Part shown: positions 1 to 5,220 of the stretch, one piece after another | How positions within the stretch are numbered: position 1 is the first letter of the stretch | Layout of the letters: each line of letters begins with the position of its first letter | Origin: Candidatus Sulfotelmatobacter sp. | GTDB taxonomy: Bacteria > Acidobacteriota > Terriglobia > Terriglobales > Acidobacteriaceae | Reading direction: 5' to 3' | NCBI GenBank assembly: GCA_030045935.1 | Contig: JASIEN010000158.1 | Location: forward strand, 1 to 5,229 | Length of the DNA stretch: 5,229 nucleotides | Notes under the pieces: model-generated | Seen by the model: the letters and a program-made list of their open reading frames with translations, nothing else | The model's database searches: none | What the model was told of the DNA's origin: nothing | Made by a program: the position numbers and the translations under genes

Positions 1-2
1 AT

Positions 3-77
3 GGCGCTATCGTCTAGGGGTTAGGACGGAAGATTCTCAATCTTCAAACCCGGGTTCGATTCCCGGTAGCGCTACCA
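3..77 (+). tRNA. tRNA-Glu, anticodon CTC
   Basis: This is a complete cloverleaf with encoded CCA. The acceptor stem is 3-9 with 67-73 (first pair G-U, the other six Watson-Crick). The D stem is GTC 12-14 with GAC 25-27. The anticodon stem is GAAGA 29-33 with TCTTC 41-45, and its loop TTCTCAA 34-40 gives anticodon CTC at 36-38, which reads the glutamate codon GAG. The T stem is CCGGG 50-54 with CCCGG 62-66, with loop TTCGATT. The discriminator base is A74 and CCA is 75-77. The TCGTCTAG segment at 10-17 is typical of bacterial tRNA-Glu. No tRNA promoter can be seen because the window begins two bases before the gene. Confidence 0.97.
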
Positions 78-84
78 GATCCCC

Positions 85-114
85 TTGAAGTTCCTGGCGC
101 CAGTACGTCTTCAA
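85..114 (+). repeat. Imperfect hairpin just downstream of the tRNA
   Basis: TTGAAG (85-90) pairs with CTTCAA (109-114), and between them lies the perfect 10-base palindrome CTGGCGCCAG (94-103). No T-run follows (the next bases are AACGG), so it does not look like an intrinsic terminator. It may be part of the tRNA 3' trailer structure. The segment TCTTCAAAC at 108-116 also occurs in the tRNA at 41-49. Confidence 0.4.
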
Positions 115-295
115 ACGGAATCTCGGCTAAGGTGCAAGTCCTGTTTTTCAGCACTCGAGGTCGGCATCCGTCAACCTGCGCAATTTGTCCATACGCGTCG
201 CGCGTCGCTGGTCTGGCAAGTACCAAGGTAATGTCAAGCCAAGACAAATCGATGCACTTTCTTAAGAGAACCCTTATCTTCGTGAAGTGAGGCGC

Positions 296-324
296 AACCC
301 AACGGTATTCCTTTGGTTTGGGTT
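296..324. repeat. Short inverted repeat upstream of the operon
   Basis: AACCCAA at 296-302 and TTGGGTT at 318-324 are perfect 7-base inverted copies separated by 15 bases, lying 63 bases before the first start codon. Centre-to-centre spacing is 22 bases, about two helical turns, so a regulator-binding operator is conceivable. No named regulator site is recognised, and it could be chance. Confidence 0.3.
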
Positions 325-386
325 CTTTCTCTGCGCTAACCTGCGCATTTCAGTCTGGAATCGTGTATCGAGCATGCGGAGGGCAG

Positions 387-761
387 ATGGCCGCGAAGAA
401 GATTCTTCTGGTCGACGATTCGAAAACAGCGTTGCTGATGGGGCGCTCGATTTTAGAAAAACGCACATGCTATCAATGCGTAACCGCGATGGACGGACTG
501 GAAGCGGTCGCCAAGGCCAATGATGAACGTCCGGACCTGGTGCTGATGGACGTGGTCATGCCGCGAATGAACGGTTTTGAGGCCTGCAAGAAAATGCGCC
601 AGCAGGAGACGACTCGCGAGATTCCGATCGTCCTCCTGACAACTCGCGGCGAGGAATCGTATATGGAGGCGGGCTTTCAAAGCGGTTGCAATGACTACCT
701 CACAAAACCCGTGGATGGCGATGAACTCGTCAAGCTTTTGCAGAGCTACCTGGGGGAATAG
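387..761 (+). CDS. cheY: Single-domain response regulator, CheY-like
   Basis: This 124-residue protein is a stand-alone receiver domain with no output domain, the usual size for CheY. The phosphorylation site is complete: acidic pair D10-D11, phosphoacceptor D55 in VLMDVVMPRMNG, switch threonine T85, switch aromatic Y104 and conserved lysine K107 in YLTKP. It should take phosphate from the CheA encoded two genes beyond its GAF and CheD neighbours, and act by binding a motor or other cytoplasmic target. I chose ATG 387 because the fold begins with AAKKILLVDD directly after it and GGAGG (378-382) lies four bases upstream. An earlier ATG at 318 would add 23 residues unlike the family. It is the first gene of the operon, 43 bases before the next. 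The receiver fold and active site are certain. Which target it controls, flagellar motor, type IV pilus or something else, is not shown. Confidence 0.95.
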   Translation: MAAKKILLVDDSKTALLMGRSILEKRTCYQCVTAMDGLEAVAKANDERPDLVLMDVVMPRMNGFEACKKMRQQETTREIPIVLLTTRGEESYMEAGFQSGCNDYLTKPVDGDELVKLLQSYLGE

Positions 762-790
762 AAGCCGCTAACGTTTTGCAGGAGATCACG

Positions 791-808
791 ATGGGTGCGG
801 GCAGATGA
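791..808 (+). CDS. Five-codon leader ORF (MGAGR) coupled to the GAF gene
   Basis: ATG 791 has a textbook ribosome-binding site, AGGAG at 780-784, six bases upstream. It opens a five-codon frame, MGAGR, that ends at TGA 806-808. That stop overlaps the ATG of the GAF gene (805) as ATGA. The GAF start itself has only a weak purine run (GCGGGCAG) in front, and it sits 20 bases from AGGAG, too far for direct use. Translation of the leader followed by re-initiation is the simplest reading. An indel in the sequence, or accidental arrangement, cannot be excluded. Confidence 0.4.
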   Translation: MGAGR

Positions 809-1323
809 AAGCGGCTATAGCGAGAGCAAGAGTTCTTGACGATGCCGGGTTCGAGGCAGCGCAGCGCAGACTGCGTCAGAGTGCCGGACCCGGCGACACC
901 CTGGAGGCAGTTCGCGAAATCGTTGCTGGCCTCCTCGGATGTGAAGAGATCGCACTCTTCACCATCTACCAGGGAAAAAGCACGCTTTTCTGGTCTTTTG
1001 GTATCGACCCCAAGCAGCATAAAACGCTGGACACATTCGAAGAACCTGCGCTGCAGCGTGTATTGGATGGTGAGTTTCATCTTGTGAGGGCGGTTGGCGA
1101 GCCGCGCGCGGGCGTGTCTGATCCGCCACTTCGAGTGTTTGTTCCCATTCGAATGAACAGCCGCACGGTAGCGGTTCTGGTGATGTTGAGATTGTTGCCG
1201 CAGAAAATCGCATTTGATGAATCGGATATGCGGCTTGTCAAACTGCTTTCGAACGAGGCCGGCCGGGGGCTCTTCGATGCAGGGATGGGCTCTCGGCCAC
1301 AGGCTGCAAGGAGAAGCCGATGA
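805..1323 (+). CDS. Small GAF-domain protein of a chemosensory operon
   Basis: This 172-residue soluble protein shows no signal peptide or membrane segment. Residues about 31-158 look like one GAF domain: an N-terminal helix (TLEAVREIVAGLLGCEEIAL), a central strand (FTIYQGKSTLFWSFG), then the typical ending VFVPIRMNSRTVAVLVMLRL followed by FDESDMRLVKLLSNEAGRGL. GAF domains bind small ligands or mediate dimerisation. No catalytic or output domain is present, and the ligand cannot be read from the sequence. The tail (159-172) is basic and probably disordered. No alternative in-frame start exists upstream before a TAA at 769-771. The start overlaps the stop of a leader mini-ORF and its end overlaps cheD by ATGA, so it is probably co-translated with CheD. 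A GAF protein in this position is not a standard Che component. It could be a cytoplasmic signal input or a CheD partner, which is inference from context only. Confidence 0.85.
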   Translation: MKAAIARARVLDDAGFEAAQRRLRQSAGPGDTLEAVREIVAGLLGCEEIALFTIYQGKSTLFWSFGIDPKQHKTLDTFEEPALQRVLDGEFHLVRAVGEPRAGVSDPPLRVFVPIRMNSRTVAVLVMLRLLPQKIAFDESDMRLVKLLSNEAGRGLFDAGMGSRPQAARRSR

Positions 1324-1847
1324 CCGAGAAGTTCAATCCGGCGGTGTTACCCCCAGACGCGATGAGGACCTTCCGGACTGACGAAGGCGCGAGTGGAACG
1401 AGGCATTTTCTCTACCCCGGCCAGATGTTTGTTTCCCGCGAACCCGCCGTGATCACAACCATCCTGGGGTCGTGTGCTGCACTCTGTCTTTGGGACTTGC
1501 AGAAAAGAATCGGAGGAATGAATCACTACCTGCTTCCCGAGGGAAGCGACGGTGGGCCGAACCGTCTGCGTTACGGAAACATTGCCAATCCCGCTCTGTT
1601 GAATGAGCTTTTGAGCCTGGGCTGTGAGATTAAGAATCTCCAGGCGAAGGTGTTCGGCGGTTCCAGCGCCTTTGCCGCGAATCCACTGCAATCAGTGGGA
1701 ACGAGGAACGTAGAGCTTGCGGAGCAATTCGTGCGCCAATCGAAGATTCGTCTGGTGAGCAAGGATGTGTCGGGAAAGCACGGGCGCAGGCTTGTGTTTC
1801 ACACCGAAGATGGAATTACGCAAATCCGCGATTTTGATAATGCGTAA
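1320..1847 (+). CDS. cheD: CheD, chemoreceptor glutamine deamidase
   Basis: The 175-residue product carries the CheD signatures. The catalytic triad fits the known Thr-Cys-His spacing: T46, C52 in TILGSCAAL and H69 in GGMNHYLLP. Further conserved pieces are LRYGN (83-87), KVFGGSSAF (110-118), GTRN (127-130) and DVSGKHGRR (149-157), the last having Ser where Gly is usual. CheD deamidates glutamines in the methylation helices of chemoreceptors and, with CheC, takes part in adaptation in Bacillus and Thermotoga. No cheC is seen in this window. The N-terminus is about 25 residues longer than the minimal domain. ATG 1320 overlaps the GAF stop codon (ATGA), and AAGGAG at 1308-1313 lies six bases upstream, so the start is well supported. 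A plausible substrate is encoded by the MCP gene at the end of the window. Confidence 0.96.
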   Translation: MTEKFNPAVLPPDAMRTFRTDEGASGTRHFLYPGQMFVSREPAVITTILGSCAALCLWDLQKRIGGMNHYLLPEGSDGGPNRLRYGNIANPALLNELLSLGCEIKNLQAKVFGGSSAFAANPLQSVGTRNVELAEQFVRQSKIRLVSKDVSGKHGRRLVFHTEDGITQIRDFDNA

Positions 1848-1859
1848 TCGCCGGAAGTA

Positions 1860-1899
1860 GGAGTTCCAGCTTAATTGGAGATCGAGGGGGAAGAACTCC
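1860..1899 (+). promoter_or_regulatory. Inverted repeat enclosing the cheA ribosome-binding site
   Basis: GGAGTTC (1860-1866) and GAACTCC (1893-1899) are perfect 7-base inverted copies. In mRNA they would form a stem with a 26-base loop that contains both Shine-Dalgarno candidates, GGAG (1877-1880) and GAGGGGG (1884-1890). The 3' arm ends one base before the GTG start of cheA. No T-run follows, so it is not a terminator. It may tune ribosome access to cheA; the large loop makes the stem only moderately stable. Confidence 0.4.
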
Positions 1900-1900
1900 A

Positions 1901-3559
1901 GTGGATTTTGATCGCGACGCAGTTCTGACGTCCTTTCTGGCCGAAAGCCAGGAGGGGCTCGACAGCATGGAGCAGTCGCTGCTCGCGATGGAATCTGCTT
2001 CTGGTGGGCCTGAACTTCTGCACGAGATCTTCCGCACCGCGCATACCATCAAAGGAAATGCTACGGCGCTTCAGTTCGATGATCTAAAAAGTTTTGCTCA
2101 CGCCACCGAAGATCTCTTAGATGCTCTTCGCGAACAGAATCGAGAGGTCAGTGCCGATCTCATCACATTGTTGCTCAGGGCAGTGGACGAGACTCGTGCT
2201 CTGGTAAAAGCTTGCGCGAACGAAACACCCCGGCTCACGCCCGAGCAACAGCAACTCAGAAAGCAGATGGCCGATCAGGTTACCGTACTTTCCGGGAAGA
2301 TTCCGGCTTCGCATCCGGGCGAAGGTCAGTCGGCCGGCGGCAAAACCGAAGTTGCGACCGAAGCTTCGGCTCCGACGCTGCGTGCCAGCATCGACAAGCT
2401 GGACCGTATGTTGAACTTGACCAGCGAGATCGTGATTGTTCAAGGCCGATTACATCGCCTCATTGACAAACTGGACGGCGACTTCGGACGCGAGATTCTC
2501 GAGGTACAAGCTGAGGCTGAGCGGCTGTTCAGGGACCTGCAGGACGAGGTCATGGGCGTTCGCATGGTGCCTATAGGCTCGGTGCTTCGCCAGGCGGTGC
2601 GATCGGTGCGCGATCTGGCGAACGCGCACAGCAAACTGGCTCGCGTAGAGGTGACGGGCGGTGAGGTTGAAGTCGATACCACCGTGCTGGAACGAGTGAA
2701 AGACGCTTTGCTGCACATGGTCCGCAATGCCATTGACCATGGCATTGAAGCGCCGCCGATTCGCAAGAAGCGCGGCAAGCACCCGTGCGGACTGATCAAA
2801 GTTTCCGCGGCCCAGGTCGGGGGTAGCGTGGTGCTGAGGCTCGAAGACGATGGAGCGGGGCTAAGCCGGACCAAAATTCTGCAGAAGGCAAAGCAGATGG
2901 GATTATTCGTCGATGCCGGCCCCTCGTCCGACTCCGAACTCTACCAAGTCCTGTTCCGGCCCGGCTTCTCCACCGCCGAATCAGTAACCGACCTTTCCGG
3001 TCGTGGCGTCGGTCTGGACGTCGTGCGCCGCAACATCGAAGCCCTGCACGGCACCGTTGACATCGGCAGCGAAGAAGGCAAGGGCACCATCGTTACGATT
3101 CGGCTTCCGCTCACTGTTGCGATCATTGATGGGTTTTCCGTGGTCGCCGGAAACGACACATTTGTAGTTCCCCAGGAGCACGTGATCGAGTGCACGGAAC
3201 TCACTGCTGCCCATCGCCAGCCCGGAAGCAGCGGGATTCTGAATCTGCGCGGCAAGGCGTTGCCGTATATCCGCTTGCGTGAGGTGTTTGGCAGTTCTGA
3301 GGAAGTTCCCGATCGGGAAAATGTTGTGGTTGTTAAGGTCGGCGAATTTCGCGCCGGAATTGCGGTAGATCAGTTGTTGGGTGGGATGCAGGCAGTGATC
3401 AAACCGCTTGGCAAAATTTTCCGCGGAATTTCTGGAATTGCCGGTTCGACCATCCTGCCGGATGGCCGAGTTGGCCTGATCATCGATGTACCCGATCTTT
3501 TGCAAGGCATGATGCAGTCGAATTGGCAGCCGCAGGTCGGCTACCAAACCACTCAGTAA
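1901..3559 (+). CDS. cheA: CheA chemotaxis histidine kinase lacking a P2 domain
   Basis: This 552-residue cytoplasmic kinase receives signals from chemoreceptors and phosphorylates CheY. Its domains in order are: HPt (P1) about 1-105 with phospho-accepting H48 in TAHTIKGNATAL; a linker 106-157 rich in Gln, Ala, Gly and Pro; P3 dimerisation helices about 158-225 (LDRMLNLTSEIVIVQGRL); ATPase P4 about 226-403 with N box HMVRNAIDHG (N276, D279, H280), G1 box DDGAG (316-320), F box LFRPGFST (351-358) and G2 box SGRGVGLDVV (366-375); and a CheW-like P5 about 404-536. All catalytic boxes are intact. The linker is too short for the usual CheY/CheB-docking P2 domain, which explains why the protein is about 100 residues shorter than the E. 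coli enzyme. The start is GTG 1901; no closer in-frame start exists and FLAESQEGLDSMEQSLL is a normal HPt beginning. An inverted repeat frames the ribosome-binding site. cheD ends 53 bases upstream and the MCP gene begins 14 bases downstream. Confidence 0.97.
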   Translation: MDFDRDAVLTSFLAESQEGLDSMEQSLLAMESASGGPELLHEIFRTAHTIKGNATALQFDDLKSFAHATEDLLDALREQNREVSADLITLLLRAVDETRALVKACANETPRLTPEQQQLRKQMADQVTVLSGKIPASHPGEGQSAGGKTEVATEASAPTLRASIDKLDRMLNLTSEIVIVQGRLHRLIDKLDGDFGREILEVQAEAERLFRDLQDEVMGVRMVPIGSVLRQAVRSVRDLANAHSKLARVEVTGGEVEVDTTVLERVKDALLHMVRNAIDHGIEAPPIRKKRGKHPCGLIKVSAAQVGGSVVLRLEDDGAGLSRTKILQKAKQMGLFVDAGPSSDSELYQVLFRPGFSTAESVTDLSGRGVGLDVVRRNIEALHGTVDIGSEEGKGTIVTIRLPLTVAIIDGFSVVAGNDTFVVPQEHVIECTELTAAHRQPGSSGILNLRGKALPYIRLREVFGSSEEVPDRENVVVVKVGEFRAGIAVDQLLGGMQAVIKPLGKIFRGISGIAGSTILPDGRVGLIIDVPDLLQGMMQSNWQPQVGYQTTQ

Positions 3560-3561
3560 GG

Positions 3562-3566
3562 AAAGG
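3562..3566 (+). promoter_or_regulatory. Ribosome-binding site that fixes the MCP start
   Basis: AAAGG at 3562-3566, within the purine run AAGGAAAGG (3558-3566), sits seven bases before ATG 3574. It supports that start over an in-frame ATG at 3523, which would lie inside the end of cheA and add 17 polar residues before the first membrane segment. Confidence 0.7.
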
Positions 3567-3573
3567 TAACGTT

Positions 3574-5220
3574 ATGAAGACTTGGCAAGACTGGAAAATT
3601 GGGACGCGTTTAGGCGTCCTCTTTGGATTTTTCCTACTGGGTTTGATGGCATTGGGGGGCCTGGGCCTGAGCTGGTTGGGTCGGTTAAACGCGAACACGA
3701 CTGCTGAAATCGAAACGCGATTCAAGATGACCAAGCTGGCTAACGACACGATTGCCAATTCCACCGACAACGCGCGGCTCACGATGCAACTGTTCCAGAC
3801 GACCGATCCCGAGGAAGAACGGAAGCTGAATGAAGAGAATGACGCCATCAGTCAAATGATCGGAACCGAGGTTGCGGAAATCGAGAAGAGTATGACAACC
3901 CCTCAAGAGCGCGAACTCTTCGAAATTGTCACTCAACACCGCGTAGCCTATGTCGCGGCACGAACCAACGCCAAGAAACTGCTGCTCGACAAGAAACATG
4001 ACCAGGCAATGGCTGCGCTCACTGGCCAAGTCCTGCCCGCGCTAGCGGTTTATCGCGCCTCGTGGATCAAGTTCATCGATCTTCAATCCGCAGCAGTGCA
4101 GCAGAGTATCAAGGAAAGTACGGACGCCTACAACAAGGGCCGACGCATCGCACTGGTGATGCTCATCATGACTTTACTTCTCGCGGCTGCCGGCGCCTTC
4201 GCAGTCAGCAAGAGCATCACCTCTCCGATTCAGCGCGCGGTGGAACACGCTGAGGCAATCGCCGCCGGAGACCTGAACCGAAGCATCCACGTGACCGACC
4301 GGGCAGAAACCGGAAAGTTGCTGCAAGCGATGCAGGATATGGCCACCAAGCTTTCGGGGATTATCCGCGACGTACGCGAAGGATCGGCCGCAGTAGCGTC
4401 CGCAGCGGCCCAAGTATCTGCGTCGTCACAAACTCTATCGATGGGCACAAGCGAACAGGCAGCATCGGTCGAAGAAACCAGCTCCAGCCTCGAGCAGATG
4501 AATGCCTCCATCACGCAGAATGCGGAAAACAGCCGCCGGGTGGAACAAGTAGCGGAGAAGGGGGCGCGTTCGGCCGAAGAAAGCGGCACCGCCGTGAAAG
4601 AGACGGTCGAGGCGATGAAACAGATAGCGGCCAGGATCTCGGTCATCGAAGATATCGCATACCAGACCAATCTGCTCGCGCTCAATGCCGCCATTGAGGC
4701 CGCGCGTGCTGGCGAGCAAGGCCGCGGCTTCGCCGTGGTTGCTGTCGAGGTGCGCAAACTGGCAGAACGGAGTCAGGTAGCAGCCAAGGAAATCAGCGAC
4801 CTGGCCTCGAAGAGTGTATCGGTTGCGGAACGCTCGGGGCGGCTGCTGACAGATTTGGTGCCTTCCATCCGCCAAACTGCCGAGCTGCTACAGGATGTCG
4901 CAGCAGCTTCGACAGAGCAATCCTCGGGAGTCACACAGATCAACCGGGCGATGTCGCGGGTCGATGATGTGACGCAACGCAACGCATCGTCCGCAGAGGA
5001 ACTGTCCAGCACAGCTGAAGAACTGGCTTCTCAGTCTGAGCAACTCCAGCAATTGATGACTTTCTTCCGCATCGCTGACGGGAAAAATGGCAATGGATCC
5101 GAGGGCAAACACGCGTGGATGCCGGTGCCGAAAACGTTGAAAGTAGGCTTGGGCGAACTCAAATCTACTAAGGCCCCCGCCAGCAAGGCGGCTGAGGAGA
5201 GCAACTTTTCGCGCTTCTAA
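3574..5220 (+). CDS. Methyl-accepting chemotaxis protein, 34-heptad-like signalling domain
   Basis: This 548-residue inner-membrane receptor has TM1 about 12-36, a helical periplasmic sensor 37-190 resembling the four-helix-bundle MCP family, TM2 about 191-211, HAMP about 212-264, and a coiled-coil signalling hairpin about 270-500. The tip that contacts CheA and CheW is nearly canonical (IAYQTNLLALNAAIEAARAG at 361-380, then EQGRGFAVVAVEVRKLAERS to 400). By my hand alignment to remembered E. coli Tsr, both arms lack exactly one heptad, which points to the 34-heptad class. E294, E301, Q308 and E476 align with Tsr methylation sites; Q308 would need deamidation first. Residues 501-543 form a flexible tail ending in NFSRF, resembling the CheR-tethering pentapeptide NWETF. 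The ligand is unknown. I chose ATG 3574 for its ribosome-binding site and the short MKTWQDWKIGTR lead before TM1. It lies 14 bases after cheA, so receptor and kinase are probably co-transcribed. Confidence 0.96.
   Translation: MKTWQDWKIGTRLGVLFGFFLLGLMALGGLGLSWLGRLNANTTAEIETRFKMTKLANDTIANSTDNARLTMQLFQTTDPEEERKLNEENDAISQMIGTEVAEIEKSMTTPQERELFEIVTQHRVAYVAARTNAKKLLLDKKHDQAMAALTGQVLPALAVYRASWIKFIDLQSAAVQQSIKESTDAYNKGRRIALVMLIMTLLLAAAGAFAVSKSITSPIQRAVEHAEAIAAGDLNRSIHVTDRAETGKLLQAMQDMATKLSGIIRDVREGSAAVASAAAQVSASSQTLSMGTSEQAASVEETSSSLEQMNASITQNAENSRRVEQVAEKGARSAEESGTAVKETVEAMKQIAARISVIEDIAYQTNLLALNAAIEAARAGEQGRGFAVVAVEVRKLAERSQVAAKEISDLASKSVSVAERSGRLLTDLVPSIRQTAELLQDVAAASTEQSSGVTQINRAMSRVDDVTQRNASSAEELSSTAEELASQSEQLQQLMTFFRIADGKNGNGSEGKHAWMPVPKTLKVGLGELKSTKAPASKAAEESNFSRF

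Larger units (their letters stand above)
78..386. other. Intergenic region between tRNA-Glu and the chemosensory operon
   Basis: These 309 bases hold no credible gene. They should contain the 3' trailer of the tRNA and the promoter of the chemosensory operon, but I see no good sigma-70, sigma-28 or sigma-54 promoter and no hairpin followed by a T-run. What is visible: a hairpin at 85-114, the direct repeat AACCTGCGCA at 173-182 and 338-347, the inverted repeat AACCCAA/TTGGGTT at 296-302 and 318-324, and a short repeat CTGCGC at 331-336 and 341-346. The reading frame of the response regulator extends upstream to an ATG at 318, but the added residues are not family-like. Confidence 0.7.
387..5220 (+). 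other. Probable single chemosensory operon
   Basis: Five genes lie on one strand with gaps of 43, -4, 53 and 14 bases and no intrinsic terminator between them, so a single transcript is likely. Present are CheY-like, GAF, CheD, CheA and one MCP. Missing from the window are CheW, CheB, CheR and CheC. Only nine bases follow the last stop codon, so the operon may well continue downstream. No promoter could be assigned in the 78-386 region. Confidence 0.7.

Noticed and set aside
3..77. tRNA-Glu as an integration site of a mobile element
   Set aside because: No integrase gene is seen and no repeat of the tRNA 3' end occurs later in the window; the adjacent operon looks like core chemosensory genes.
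140..154. Intrinsic terminator around the T-run at 144-148
   Set aside because: Only a GTGC/GCAC pair brackets the T-run, so the Ts would lie in the loop and not after a stem.
213..229. Sigma-54 promoter at TGGCAAGTACCAAGG
   Set aside because: It lacks the GC doublet at the proper spacing from GG, so the core requirement fails.
252..280. Sigma-70 promoter with TATCTT (275-280) as -10
   Set aside because: No acceptable -35 hexamer lies 16-18 bases upstream, so the match is not better than chance.
318..386. Longer N-terminus for the response regulator from ATG 318
   Set aside because: The extra 23 residues are not receiver-like, no ribosome-binding site precedes 318, and ATG 387 has GGAGG just upstream and starts exactly at the fold.
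730..1080. Minus-strand open frame opposite the start of the GAF gene
   Set aside because: It crosses the end of the response regulator and the GAF start, with no domain features; considered a shadow.
2981..3547. Minus-strand open frame of 188 codons opposite the 3' part of cheA
   Set aside because: No recognisable domain or ribosome-binding evidence, and cheA is certain on the other strand.
3523..3573. Longer MCP start at ATG 3523
   Set aside because: It would overlap the cheA end by 37 bases and add a polar, non-family N-terminus; ATG 3574 has its own ribosome-binding site.
4230..4757. Minus-strand open frame of 175 codons
   Set aside because: It lies opposite the highly conserved MCP signalling domain, and its Ser/Ala/Arg-rich product shows no domain; a shadow of the real gene.
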